From contig JACRIM010000017.1 of the NCBI GenBank assembly GCA_016235815.1, positions 124,001 through 188,000 on the forward strand: a stretch of 64,000 nucleotides of DNA. Reading direction: 5' to 3'. Positions 55,416 through 64,000 of the stretch are shown here, piece by piece; position 1 is the stretch's first letter, and each line of letters opens with the position of its first letter. Under the pieces are notes generated by a model. It worked only from the letters and a program-made list of their open reading frames with translations, did no database searches and was not told the DNA's origin. This stretch comes from Planctomycetota bacterium. Its GTDB lineage: Bacteria; Planctomycetota; Phycisphaerae; UBA1845; UTPLA1. The position numbers were made by a program, and so were the translations under genes.

Positions 55416-58271
55416 ATGACCCATTTGGTCATGGCTGAAAACGCGCAAAACAAGTCGGTCGGCGAGGAACGGGTCATCGCGATCCGCGGGGCACGCACGC
55501 ACAACCTCGCCAATGTGTCGCTGGATATCCCGCGCGATCGGCTCGTCGTCGTCACGGGCCTTTCGGGGTCGGGCAAGAGCAGTCTCGCCTTTGACACGAT
55601 TTATGCCGAAGGCCAGCGACGATACGTCGAGTCGCTTTCGGCGTATGCCCGACAATTTCTCGGCCAGATGGTGAAGCCCGACGTCGATCAGATCACCGGC
55701 CTGCCGCCGACCATTGCGATCTCGCAGCAGGGAGGGCGGAGCAATCCGCGCAGCACTGTCGCGACCACAACCGAGATTTATGACTTTTTGAGACTTCTCT
55801 TTGCCCGCGTCGGGACGCCGCATTGCCCGAAATGTGGCAAGGTGATCGCGAGGCAATCCGTCTCGCAGATCGTAGATGCGCTGCTCGACATGCCCGAGGG
55901 GACCAAAGCGGTGGTGCTCGCGCCGCTGGTTCGCAAGTCCAAGGGCGACCATGCGGAGGTATTGGCCCGCGTGCTACGGGATGGCTTCGTTCGCGTTCGC
56001 ATTGACGGCGAAACGCATGAAATCAAAGCGGTTCCGGAGTTGGGCAAGACCAAGGCGCACACCATTGAAGCCGTGGTGGATCGCGTGGTGATTAAACGCG
56101 ACATGCGATTGCGTCTGACCGAGTCCGTGGAGGCCAGCCTGCGCGTGGGCGATGGGGTCATGACGGTGTCGGCGTGTCGGCCTGGCGGCGCGGAGAAGTG
56201 GGAAGAAACGACGTACAGCGAGCGTTACTCGTGCATCGACTGCGGCGTGAGCCTGCCCGAGATGGCGCCGCGGTTGTTCTCGTTTAATTCGCCGCACGGA
56301 GCGTGCCGGGAGTGCGATGGGCTGGGCACCGTCTTGGAGTTTGACGCGGAGTTGGTCGTGTCGGACGCGTCGCGATCGCTCAACGACGGGGCCATTGAAC
56401 CGTGGCGTCGGTCAGGCCAGCGAATGTCAGGTGTGTATAACCGATTGCTCGATGAGTTCTGCGAGCGATTCAAGGTGTCACCGAGCACACCGTACAAGCT
56501 GTTGCCCGAGAAGAAGCGAACGATCCTGCTGCACGGCACGACGAAGGAAGATGAGAAGGCGTTCAAGTGTCACTTCGAAGGGGCGTTGCCGAATCTGGTG
56601 CGGCGCTGGAAGGAGACCGAGAGCGAGTCGGTGAAGGATGCGCTGCACGCCTATATGACGCAGTCGCCGTGCAAGGCGTGCGCGGGGTCGCGGCTGCGCG
56701 CGGAGGCCATGGCGGTCAAGGTCGGCGGGCTTTCAATTGATGCGGTGACGGCGATGAGCATCGACGCAGCCGCGGGGTTTTTCTTAGGATTGGCATTCAG
56801 CGGTGATGCACAAGCCATCGCGGCAACGATTGTGGACGAGATTCGGCGGCGACTGAAATTCATGATCGACGTGGGCATTGGGTATCTGACACTCAATCGG
56901 ACGACGGCGACGCTCTCGGGTGGCGAGGCGCAGCGGATTCGACTGGCCACGCAAGTCGGCAGCGGGCTGGTCGGCGTGTGTTACGTGCTCGATGAACCGA
57001 CCACGGGGTTGCACCCGCGCGACACGGCCAAGCTGATTCGTACGCTTCGCGAATTGACGGCATTGGGAAACTCGGTGCTGGTAGTTGAGCATGACGTGGA
57101 GGCCATCGCAGCGGCCGATTGGATCGTGGATGTCGGCCCGGGTGCGGGGCTGCATGGCGGGCGCGTGCTGGTGAACGGACCGCGCGAGGCACTCATGGCA
57201 TCGGGCGAGTCGATGACGGCGAAGTATCTGCGCGGTGACGTGGCGATTGAGGCCCCGGTGCAGCGGCGCGATGTCTCACCAAAAAAGTGCGTGGAGATTC
57301 GCGGTGCGTCGGAGAACAATCTGAAGGGCATCGATGTTCGCATTCCGCTTGGCGTGTTCTGCTGCATTACGGGTGTGAGCGGTTCGGGGAAGTCATCACT
57401 GGTGAATCAGATCCTGCTGCCGGCGCTGAAGAACCGCCTGGCTGACGGGCATGCCCGCGTCGGGAAGCACGATCGGGTGCTGGGTGTCAGCCAGATCGAG
57501 AAGATCATCGAGATCGACCAGTCGCCGATCGGACGCACACCGCGAAGCAACGCCGCGACGTACACGGGTATTTTCGATCACATTCGCGATTTGTTCGCGA
57601 AGACGCGTGAGGCAAAGCTGCGGGGTTACAACGCGGCGCGATTCAGCTTCAACGTGAAGGGCGGCCGATGCGAGGCATGCCAAGGGCAGGGCCTCAAGCG
57701 GATCGAGATGCACTTCCTGCCGGATATTTTCGTACAGTGCGACCAGTGTCGCGGCACGCGCTACAGCCGGGAGATGCTGGAGATTCGGTACCGCGGCAAG
57801 AGCATCGCGGATGTGCTGGAGCTGCGCGTGGAGGAGGCGATGGAGTTTTTTGAAAGCTTCAGCGCAATTCGGCAGTTGCTCGCCGCGATGCAGGACGTGG
57901 GGCTGGGGTATCTCGCGCTGGGGCAGTCGTCGACGACACTTTCTGGCGGCGAGGCGCAGCGCGTGAAGCTCGCGGCGGAACTGGGCAAGTCGGCGATGGG
58001 GCACACGCTGTATGTGCTGGATGAACCGACAACGGGGCTGCACTTTGCGGACATTCATCGACTGGTGGATGTGTTGAATCGGCTGTGCAACCTCGGGCAC
58101 AGCGTGGTAGTGATCGAACACAATCTCGACGTTGTGCGACAGGCGGATTGGATTATTGATCTGGGGCCGGAGGGCGGTGAGGCAGGCGGGCGAATCGTGG
58201 CGGAGGGAACGCCGGAGACCGTGAAGGCGTGCGCGGGGAGCTACACCGGGAAGTGGCTGGCGGGAGCCTGA
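55416..58271 (+). CDS. uvrA: UvrA, excinuclease ABC subunit A
   Basis: A 951-residue damage-recognition ATPase of nucleotide excision repair. Two ABC modules are seen: Walker A GLSGSGKSSLAFD (about 49-61) and GVSGSGKSSLVNQ (about 652-664); signatures LSGGEAQRIRLATQ (about 500) and LSGGEAQRVKLAAE (about 847). Zinc-binding pairs CPKC, CIDC/CREC and CEAC/CDQC are present. Full length. ATG 55416 is the annotated start; ATG 55431 (MAENAQN) is an alternative. Its stop is two bases from that of the facing sigma-factor gene. Confidence 0.98.
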   Translation: MTHLVMAENAQNKSVGEERVIAIRGARTHNLANVSLDIPRDRLVVVTGLSGSGKSSLAFDTIYAEGQRRYVESLSAYARQFLGQMVKPDVDQITGLPPTIAISQQGGRSNPRSTVATTTEIYDFLRLLFARVGTPHCPKCGKVIARQSVSQIVDALLDMPEGTKAVVLAPLVRKSKGDHAEVLARVLRDGFVRVRIDGETHEIKAVPELGKTKAHTIEAVVDRVVIKRDMRLRLTESVEASLRVGDGVMTVSACRPGGAEKWEETTYSERYSCIDCGVSLPEMAPRLFSFNSPHGACRECDGLGTVLEFDAELVVSDASRSLNDGAIEPWRRSGQRMSGVYNRLLDEFCERFKVSPSTPYKLLPEKKRTILLHGTTKEDEKAFKCHFEGALPNLVRRWKETESESVKDALHAYMTQSPCKACAGSRLRAEAMAVKVGGLSIDAVTAMSIDAAAGFFLGLAFSGDAQAIAATIVDEIRRRLKFMIDVGIGYLTLNRTTATLSGGEAQRIRLATQVGSGLVGVCYVLDEPTTGLHPRDTAKLIRTLRELTALGNSVLVVEHDVEAIAAADWIVDVGPGAGLHGGRVLVNGPREALMASGESMTAKYLRGDVAIEAPVQRRDVSPKKCVEIRGASENNLKGIDVRIPLGVFCCITGVSGSGKSSLVNQILLPALKNRLADGHARVGKHDRVLGVSQIEKIIEIDQSPIGRTPRSNAATYTGIFDHIRDLFAKTREAKLRGYNAARFSFNVKGGRCEACQGQGLKRIEMHFLPDIFVQCDQCRGTRYSREMLEIRYRGKSIADVLELRVEEAMEFFESFSAIRQLLAAMQDVGLGYLALGQSSTTLSGGEAQRVKLAAELGKSAMGHTLYVLDEPTTGLHFADIHRLVDVLNRLCNLGHSVVVIEHNLDVVRQADWIIDLGPEGGEAGGRIVAEGTPETVKACAGSYTGKWLAGA

Positions 58272-58272
58272 G

Positions 58273-58836
58273 TCATAAGTCTGTTAACAGCGATGGATGC
58301 TCGCGCAGCTTCTTCATCGCCTCGTAAAGCCGCGACTTCACGACGGACACCGGTATCTCCAGAATCTCGGCAATCTCGTCGCGCGAAAGGTTTTCGGCGT
58401 ATCGCAGGCGAAGCACCTCGCTTTGCGTATCGGGGAGCGCGGCGACGAGGTTGTTCAAGCGTTGATGAAGTTCGTCGCGGGCCATGCGCGTCAGGTTGCC
58501 GGTCACATCCTCGCCAAACACCGACTCAGGCGGCAGATCGCCGGGAGGCGGTTTGCGTCGGCGCGTGCGCAGCACCTTGAGGCAGTGGTTCCGTGCGACA
58601 CGATACAGCCAGGCACGAAAATGATCGGGCACGACATCGGATCGGAGCGTCTGCACGAAGACTTCCTGCACGGCGTCTTGCGCGTCGATCACGTCGTGGA
58701 GATAACCCATGCAAAAGCGCAGAATCGCCGGGCCGTGGATGGCCTCCAGCATTTTGGCGGCCTCCGAATCGCCGTTGCGCAGCCGAATGACAAGCGACGG
58801 AGTCAGATCGGCCGGTTGTGGGGCGTTGGTGCTCAC
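58273..58836 (-). CDS. ECF RNA polymerase sigma factor
   Basis: A 187-residue group 4 sigma factor. Region 2 reads FCMGYLHDVIDAQDAVQEVFVQ in its -10-binding helix, split here, with RAWLYRVARNHCLKVLR following. Region 4 has ALPDTQSEVLRLRYAENLS and a helix-turn-helix DEIAEILEIPVSVVKSRLYEA. It starts at GTG 58836, overlapping the kinase stop as GTGA, so it is made by coupled translation after the kinase. The kinase upstream has an anti-sigma-like zinc motif, which suggests that the two proteins interact. Confidence 0.93.
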   Translation of the reverse strand: MSTNAPQPADLTPSLVIRLRNGDSEAAKMLEAIHGPAILRFCMGYLHDVIDAQDAVQEVFVQTLRSDVVPDHFRAWLYRVARNHCLKVLRTRRRKPPPGDLPPESVFGEDVTGNLTRMARDELHQRLNNLVAALPDTQSEVLRLRYAENLSRDEIAEILEIPVSVVKSRLYEAMKKLREHPSLLTDL

Positions 58837-60719
58837 GGGCGATCCGCCTTTCGCGTGGTCGATGCGCCGGTGCGCGATGGCGCGGTTGGTTGAGAGGCGG
58901 GTAATCGTTGGGGATTCGCGGTGGCGCCGTATTCGCGTGCTTTGTCGGGCTTTCCCCATGCCGTGTAAAGCGCGGCGAGTGCGTCTCGCGCTTCGATCGT
59001 ACGGTTATGGTTCGCACCGCGATAGGCACGGATGACTGGGTAAGACTCGGCGAGCAAGATCTCGGCCTGCTGAAACGAGCCGGGCCGGATCAGGCATTCC
59101 CCGAGGGCGCTCTTGGCTTCGGCAATGAGACCGCTTTGGCCGGGGTAATAGGCGGCATAATCCTGCATCGCTTTTCGCAGGATCGGCTCAGCCTCCCGGG
59201 CCTTGCCCCGCGCGGTAAGCACACGGCCGAGCAGGATGCGGGTGTCGAGGACGGATTTGCTCTCGTTGGGCATTCTTCCTTTGAAACCCTCCAGGGCGCT
59301 GATGCAATGAGCTTCGACTTTGTTCAGCTCCTTCACTCGTGCCTCATCGGTCTTTGCGCGGCGCGCGTCTTCCCAGTTTCGGCCTGCTAATTCGAGGCGC
59401 ATCAGCGCCGCCTCGACTTCGGACGTCGGCGCGAGCGCGCGTTCCCGTGCTTCACGGGCTTCGGAAAAGATGACCGTGATCCAGGCCCCAAAGCCGGTGG
59501 AAAGGGCGACGATCACGCCGATCAGGGCCGCGGTTGTTTTGTTTCGGGAAATGACTTTGCGAAGTTTGTACAGCCGGCTTGGGCGTCGTGCCGAAATCGG
59601 TTCGTGCCGGCGATAGCGTCGAAGATCGTCCGCCAGTTCACTGACCCGCTGGTAACGACGGGTGGGGTCTTTCTCAAGCCCTTTCAGCAAAATCGTCTCG
59701 ATGTCGCCGCGAAGGCGTCGATCCTGCGACCCCGGGCGCGATGGGGCCTGTTCGCAAATGGTGCGCAGGGCTTCGTGCGGCATCCGCGAGGATGTGGAAT
59801 AGGGCGGGCGCTCGACGAGCAATTCGTAGAGAATGACGCAAAGCGAATAGACGTCGCTGGGAATGCCGATGGCCTGCGAATCGCCCCGGGCGTGTTCGGG
59901 GCTCATATAGGCCAGCGTGCCGACGATCTTTCCCGGTTCGACAACGGTGGCGGTCATTTGACCGTTGGTGTCGGATATTCGGGCGAGGCCGAAATCGAGA
60001 ATCTTCGGTTGTGCGCCGGCCTCGACAAGAATGTTCGACGGTTTGAGGTCGCGGTGAATGACGCCCTGTTGGTGGGCGTATTCCAGGGCGTCGCAGACTT
60101 TCAGAAACAGCTCCAGCCGATCATCGAGCGACAGGTTGTTTTCTTTTGCGTAGTCGAGAATTGAAACGCCGTCGACCAGCTCCATCGCGAAGAATGCCTG
60201 GCCGTCGTCGGTCGTGCCGGATTGATAGACGCTTGCGATCTGGGGATGGCGAAGCAGCGCGAGCGTGTCGGCCTCTCTGCGAATTCGGCGCGCGTCGCGT
60301 TCGTCGATGATGCAACTACTCTTCACGACTTTGAGCGCGACGCGTCGCTTGGGCGAGGGTTGTTGGGCTTCGAAGACCCAGCCTTGGCCGCCCGAGCCGA
60401 TGAGTCGATAGATTTGGTAGTCGCCGATTCGCTCGGGGATTCGCACGATTGGGGCGGCGACGGACGTGGCCACCTTGCCGATGGTCTGTGTGATCTCTCG
60501 CGCCCGCTCGCGGCAAATGGGGCAGGAATCAAGGTGGGATTGGAGTTCGGGGGCGTCGCGGTCGATCCAACTGAAGAGCTGTTCCTCAGTGATCTCGCAG
60601 GGCATCAGTGGCTCCACCGCACGTCCCAGGGGGTGATGATCCGGGGGCGGCCGCTTCACCGAACCAACCCCGGTAATCATACGCAAAGTCATGTCAGAAA
60701 ACAAGTTAGATTGTGACAT
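58833..60719 (-). CDS. Membrane Ser/Thr protein kinase with anti-sigma-like zinc motif
   Basis: About 628 residues. An N-terminal His62-x3-Cys66-x2-Cys69 motif (SHLDSCPICRER) resembles the zinc site of anti-sigma ZAS domains. The Hanks kinase follows: glycine loop IGSGGQGWVF at 107-116, Lys130 in VALKVVK, catalytic HRDLKPSN, DFGLAR and the SPEHA P+1 loop. A membrane helix (ALIGVIVALSTGFGAWITV, about residue 408-426) separates it from a TPR-like outer part. The start is ATG 60719; ATG 60692 is an alternative. The sigma-factor gene begins in its stop codon. Confidence 0.92.
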   Translation of the reverse strand: MSQSNLFSDMTLRMITGVGSVKRPPPDHHPLGRAVEPLMPCEITEEQLFSWIDRDAPELQSHLDSCPICRERAREITQTIGKVATSVAAPIVRIPERIGDYQIYRLIGSGGQGWVFEAQQPSPKRRVALKVVKSSCIIDERDARRIRREADTLALLRHPQIASVYQSGTTDDGQAFFAMELVDGVSILDYAKENNLSLDDRLELFLKVCDALEYAHQQGVIHRDLKPSNILVEAGAQPKILDFGLARISDTNGQMTATVVEPGKIVGTLAYMSPEHARGDSQAIGIPSDVYSLCVILYELLVERPPYSTSSRMPHEALRTICEQAPSRPGSQDRRLRGDIETILLKGLEKDPTRRYQRVSELADDLRRYRRHEPISARRPSRLYKLRKVISRNKTTAALIGVIVALSTGFGAWITVIFSEAREARERALAPTSEVEAALMRLELAGRNWEDARRAKTDEARVKELNKVEAHCISALEGFKGRMPNESKSVLDTRILLGRVLTARGKAREAEPILRKAMQDYAAYYPGQSGLIAEAKSALGECLIRPGSFQQAEILLAESYPVIRAYRGANHNRTIEARDALAALYTAWGKPDKAREYGATANPQRLPASQPTAPSRTGASTTRKADRP

Positions 60720-60919
60720 GGAACACCCGAAAATCACTCCCGCCGACTCGGCTGGTGCGGGATCGTACTGGGTAGGAAGGCTCATCGAATCCCGTCGGAG
60801 GCGCACTCGCGGGATGTTTGCGACCGGCGGGCGACCGGGCCTACGCGGGAGTGGGCCCTGGGTCCAATGGTTGGGCCATCGACCGGGTTGTCGCCCGACC
60901 GACAGCCCGGCTGATTTGT

Positions 60920-60925
60920 TATAAT
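60920..60925 (+). promoter_or_regulatory. Possible -10 box for the prepilin-like genes
   Basis: TATAAT, a perfect -10 hexamer 57 bases before the start at 60982. The -35 position is weak (CCGACA at 60899-60904, spacing 15), so this is tentative. Confidence 0.4.
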
Positions 60926-60981
60926 AGATGCTGCAATGGGCAGATATCCAGTAGCTAAATAGGTGGAAGTGAGGTGCAAAC

Positions 60982-61911
60982 ATGCAAAATGCCATAAGTC
61001 ATCGTCGTTCGGCCTTTACGCTGATTGAGTTGTTGATCGTCATCGCGATCATCGCGCTCTTGATTTCGATCTTGCTTCCGGCGCTTCAGGCCGCCCGAAA
61101 CGAGGGCACCAAGACGGTCTGCCTCAGCAACCTGAAGGAAATCCTGCGCGGCAACGCCATGTACGACAATGACAATGGCGACAGCCGGGAGTTGCCGTGG
61201 TATTTCACCAAGCCGAATGGTGGACCGGCGTACGGGACCGCGGAAGGCATGTTTGCGACCCCGGATACGCTTACCCCGTGGGTGTTCGGTGGTTTCCGCG
61301 CTCCGCGCCCTTATGGCACGTTCAACACGGCGGACAGCAGCATTTACCCGGCTCAATTCCGCCCGATCAACAAGTACCTTGAACCGACGGCGCATTGCGA
61401 TCCACAGGATGAAAACGATCGCGGCAAGGACGTGATCAAACTCTTTGTCTGCCCCGGTGATCGCTACAACACGGTGTCGACCATTGGAACGACGCCCGCA
61501 TTCGCGGAAGAAGATGATCGTCCCGCCTATGACGCCCTTGGCAGCAGCTACGGGTTAAACACGCGCTGGCTCCAGGGGTATTACGGGTCAAACTTCTCCA
61601 GCGCACTCAATAATGCCACTGAATTCGCGGCCGCGAAAGCGCGAATCGCCCGCGGAACGGTGGGTGGTGCGGCGTCTCGATTCATCCAATGGGACGAGAT
61701 CGGCTTTTACAGCGCGGCGCAGAATGCCGCCGAAAAACTTGAATGGAGCGGCGCCAAACCCCAACGCAACGGTTGGCATCGAAAGTTCTCATTCTGGTCG
61801 GTGGGATTTGCCGACGGCCACGCCACACACGGGTATTTTGACACACGCATCGTGTACGGCTTGGGCGGCTCGATCTGGCAGCCCGACTATTATCGCGGAA
61901 CGCCTCCGTGA
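60982..61911 (+). CDS. Prepilin-like protein with H-x11-DG motif, copy 1
   Basis: A 309-residue type II secretion/type IV pilus-like pseudopilin. An 11-residue leader ([11 protein letters not shown]) ends in Ala instead of the usual Gly at -1, before [16 protein letters not shown]; cleavage by prepilin peptidase at that point is expected. The globular domain carries the planctomycete H-x(n)-DG tail with the spacing 11 ([16 protein letters not shown]) instead of the commonly described 9. GAGGTG precedes ATG 60982. It is followed by two paralogues in the same direction, about 50 bases apart. Confidence 0.92.
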   Translation: MQNAISHRRSAFTLIELLIVIAIIALLISILLPALQAARNEGTKTVCLSNLKEILRGNAMYDNDNGDSRELPWYFTKPNGGPAYGTAEGMFATPDTLTPWVFGGFRAPRPYGTFNTADSSIYPAQFRPINKYLEPTAHCDPQDENDRGKDVIKLFVCPGDRYNTVSTIGTTPAFAEEDDRPAYDALGSSYGLNTRWLQGYYGSNFSSALNNATEFAAAKARIARGTVGGAASRFIQWDEIGFYSAAQNAAEKLEWSGAKPQRNGWHRKFSFWSVGFADGHATHGYFDTRIVYGLGGSIWQPDYYRGTPP

Positions 61912-61962
61912 TTCGCCGCTACAATGGCGCGACACCGAGGTGGAAAGGCGGCAGGCGTGGCG

Positions 61963-62925
61963 ATGGCAAACTCAACCGGGACCGATTCCGTAAAGGGCGA
62001 TTCGGGACCGCGCGCCGCGTTTACCCTCATCGAACTACTCATCGTCATCGCCATTATCGCACTTCTGATTTCGATCCTTCTGCCGGCCTTGCAGGCCGCG
62101 CGCAATGAAGGCACGAAGACGGTTTGTCTCGCGAATCTCAAGGAAATCATGAACGCGAACAACCTCTACGATGCCGATCATGGCGATATTCGCACGGTCC
62201 CATGGTATTACATGAGAGAGCAAAACGGTCAGATGCGTCCGGCCTGGGGGGCGGCGTCCGGGTTTTATGCCGAGCCGACCACGGTGACGCCCTGGGTCTT
62301 TGGCGGTTTCCGAGCCACCCGTATCGAGGGCAACTTCGGCACGGCGGACAGCAGCATCTATCCTGCGAATTACCGTCCGCTGAACAAATACGTTGATCCC
62401 GCTGCCAATTGCGAACCGAGCGACCCGAATGACCGCGGTCGCGATGTCATCAAGCTCTATGTCTGCCCCGGTGATCGCTTCAATACGACCAACTTTATTG
62501 GCGGCCAGGCGCTCTTCATTGAAGAGGAGACCAGTCCCGCCTACGAGAATAATGGGAGCAGCTACACGCTCAATACTCGATGGCTCCAGGGATATTACGG
62601 CATCAACTTTACCGGCCAGATATACAACCCCGCGGGGCAGCGCGAAGCCTTTGCTCGCATCGCTCGCGGAACGATCGGTGGGGCGGCCTCACGCTTCATT
62701 CAATGGGATGAGCTTGGCATGTATAGCTCCACGCAAAACGCCGCTGAAAAAGTGGCGTGGAGTGGATCGCAACCGCAGCGCGTGGGCTGGCATCGTAAGT
62801 TTTCGACCTGGTCGGCGGGCTTTGCCGACGGACACGCCGCGCACGGCTACTTCGACACCCGACAAGTGTATGGCCTGGGCGGAAGTATTTGGCAGCCGGA
62901 TTACACCCGCGGCTCACCGCCGTGA
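61963..62925 (+). CDS. Prepilin-like protein with H-x11-DG motif, copy 2
   Basis: Second paralogue, 320 residues from ATG 61963, which gives a leader of 19 residues ([19 protein letters not shown]) before [19 protein letters not shown] 61924 would give 32. It shares the [18 protein letters not shown] and [17 protein letters not shown] blocks with its neighbours and the H-x11-DG motif [16 protein letters not shown]. The central loop ([11 protein letters not shown]) differs most. A role as a subunit of a secretion pseudopilus or a surface fibre is inferred from the fold. Confidence 0.9.
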   Translation: MANSTGTDSVKGDSGPRAAFTLIELLIVIAIIALLISILLPALQAARNEGTKTVCLANLKEIMNANNLYDADHGDIRTVPWYYMREQNGQMRPAWGAASGFYAEPTTVTPWVFGGFRATRIEGNFGTADSSIYPANYRPLNKYVDPAANCEPSDPNDRGRDVIKLYVCPGDRFNTTNFIGGQALFIEEETSPAYENNGSSYTLNTRWLQGYYGINFTGQIYNPAGQREAFARIARGTIGGAASRFIQWDELGMYSSTQNAAEKVAWSGSQPQRVGWHRKFSTWSAGFADGHAAHGYFDTRQVYGLGGSIWQPDYTRGSPP

Positions 62926-62986
62926 TTTCCGAGACACGTGGTTCACGCCATGCCTGCTTGGATTGAAACAAAGGAGTAACATCATC

Positions 62987-63940
62987 ATGGATACGCCCGA
63001 AGCTGGTGCGCGCCGGATTCGCACGTCGCGTGCATTCACCCTCATCGAGCTGCTCATCGTGATCGCGATCATCGCCCTGCTGATTTCGATCCTGCTGCCG
63101 GCTTTGCAGGCCGCGCGAAATGAAGGGACGAAGTCCGTCTGCCTGAGCAACATGAAGGAAATCCTGCGCGGCAACGCCATGTACGACAACGACAACGGCG
63201 ACAGTCGCCAGCTTCCCTGGTACTTCCTCAAGCCGGCCGGCGGATCCATGGCGCCGGCGTATGGCACGGCCGACGGCATGTATTCCGATCCGAATATCGT
63301 CGCGCCGTGGGTGTTCGGCGGCTTCCGTGCGCCGAGACCGAGCGCCGGATTTGAGACGGCCGACAGCAGCATTTACCCGGCGCAGTTCCGCCCGTTGAAC
63401 AAATATGTCGAGCCGACGGCGCATTGCGACCCCTCCGATGACACCGATCGCGGCAAGGATGTGATCAAGCTCTTCATGTGCCCCGGTGATCGCTTCAACA
63501 AAGTCGGCATCATCGGCCAGCCCGCCGAGTTTGCCGAAGAGGACAATTCGCCTTCGCATGAGGCCAACGGCAACAGCTATTCGCTCAACACGCGGTGGCT
63601 GCAGGGCTACTTCGGCTCGAACTTCACCTCGGCGAACAACAACCCCACGGCCAATGCCGAGTCGTATGGACGCATCGCCCGCAACACGATCGGCGGGGCC
63701 GCGTCGCGGTTCATTCAGTGGGTCGAGGTCGGCTTCTACAGCGCGACGCACAACGCCGCGGAAAAGCTGGAGTGGAGCGCGGCCAAACCGCAGCGCGTCG
63801 GCTGGCATCGCAAGTTCTCGGCATGGTCGGCCGGCTTCGCGGATGGCCACGTGGCACACGGCTACTTCGACACGCGACAGGTCTATGGCCTTAGCGGCAC
63901 GATCTGGCAGCCGGACTACTACCGCGGCACGCCTCCGTGA
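62987..63940 (+). CDS. Prepilin-like protein with H-x11-DG motif, copy 3
   Basis: Third paralogue, 317 residues. ATG 62987 has AAGGAG about ten bases upstream and a 16-residue leader ([16 protein letters not shown]) before [16 protein letters not shown], again with Ala at -1. It is closest to copy 1 (both read [18 protein letters not shown]-like and [12 protein letters not shown]). The motif [16 protein letters not shown] keeps the spacing of 11. The frame is open upstream to 62393 inside copy 2, which is not its start. All three genes face the same way. Confidence 0.93.
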   Translation: MDTPEAGARRIRTSRAFTLIELLIVIAIIALLISILLPALQAARNEGTKSVCLSNMKEILRGNAMYDNDNGDSRQLPWYFLKPAGGSMAPAYGTADGMYSDPNIVAPWVFGGFRAPRPSAGFETADSSIYPAQFRPLNKYVEPTAHCDPSDDTDRGKDVIKLFMCPGDRFNKVGIIGQPAEFAEEDNSPSHEANGNSYSLNTRWLQGYFGSNFTSANNNPTANAESYGRIARNTIGGAASRFIQWVEVGFYSATHNAAEKLEWSAAKPQRVGWHRKFSAWSAGFADGHVAHGYFDTRQVYGLSGTIWQPDYYRGTPP

Positions 63941-63956
63941 TTCGACGGCGCGAGTG

Positions 63957-64000
63957 TCAGCTAATCGTCAGTTCGCGGTACTTCACGCGGTGCGGCTGGT
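63957..64000 (-). CDS. Tail of a minus-strand gene entering from the right
   Basis: The last 44 bases read, on the minus strand, 13 codons and TGA: QPHRVKYRELTIS. This is protein-like and convergent with the prepilin genes, but too short to identify. The competing frame ends at a TAG and looks less protein-like. Confidence 0.35.
   Translation of the reverse strand, partial: QPHRVKYRELTIS

Noticed and set aside
62393-62986. Upstream extension of the third prepilin-like gene
   Set aside because: It lies in the second paralogue in another frame; ATG 62987 has a ribosome site and a leader of normal length.

Overview
The window looks like a chromosomal segment of a high-GC member of the Planctomycetota, possibly Phycisphaerae-like. 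The lineage call is an inference from gene content: a PEP-CTERM surface protein, a secreted protein ending in a dockerin-like EF-hand pair, two large secreted PQQ-type beta-propellers, a Ser/Thr kinase co-translated with an ECF sigma factor, three tandem prepilin-like proteins with an H-x(n)-DG motif, and many lipoproteins. Genes lie on both strands in short operons. I found no rRNA, tRNA, phage, transposase or cas gene.

Layout. 1-6.5 kb: truncated polyprenyl diphosphate synthase, then a likely operon of GT2 glycosyltransferase, polytopic GT-C-like protein, condensation-type acyltransferase and Sua5/TsaC. 6.5-13 kb: LOG-family hydrolase, POT/MFS transporter, DUF1015 protein, lipoprotein, PEP-CTERM protein, GNAT acetyltransferase, Bax-inhibitor-1 protein with a clear terminator. 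13-18.4 kb: PDZ protein, S9 lipoprotein peptidase, Tat-exported superoxide dismutase. 18.4-20.4 kb: a repeat-rich stretch with a DUF4258/DUF2283 pair, a small unknown gene and an array of thirteen 19-base hairpins. 20.4-26.2 kb: PIN-TRAM protein, lipoprotein, LptB-like ATPase, a GT-C enzyme coupled to the dockerin-like protein. 26.2-28.8 kb: an adenylate-forming enzyme, a HepT/MntA toxin-antitoxin module, a decayed copy of the start of that enzyme gene, and a DUF4258/YgiT-finger module. 28.9-38 kb: two PQQ propellers, a PaaK-like ligase, an N-methyltryptophan/sarcosine oxidase, a Met-rich DUF1579 lipoprotein, glycerate kinase, metallophosphoesterase. 38.1-45 kb: MacB/Lol-type ABC exporter, HU protein, feoAB with a promoter and palindromic operator. 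45-51 kb: DUF4287 protein, radical SAM protein, two polytopic membrane proteins, phosphofructokinase. 51-64 kb: SLC13 transporter with TrkA-C domains, isocitrate dehydrogenase, PGPGW protein, small lipoprotein, UvrA, ECF sigma/kinase pair, three prepilin-like paralogues, and the tail of a further minus-strand gene.

The most unusual material is non-coding. A 57-base repeat built from two alternating hairpins with compensatory stem changes fills 19971-20331. A single hairpin of the same 19-base geometry but a different stem lies at 19593, and a similar one at 45681. Separate short-period repeat families (GTCGAAA-like, GGGAACAG-like, CTTGAGTC-like, and ATTGG/CATTTG-like) sit next to gene ends, and two of them have become part of coding sequence: ten in-frame codons inside an ABC permease and the signal-peptide region of a propeller protein.

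Cell-envelope work dominates the coding content (isoprenoid carrier or quinone tail, glycosyl and acyl transfer, LptB, ABC exporter, surface proteins, prepilins). Core metabolism (PFK, IDH, glycerate kinase), iron uptake (feoAB) and DNA repair (uvrA) are interspersed. Starts were assigned from Shine-Dalgarno sequences, overlaps with upstream stops and signal peptides; where these were lacking the entry says so.
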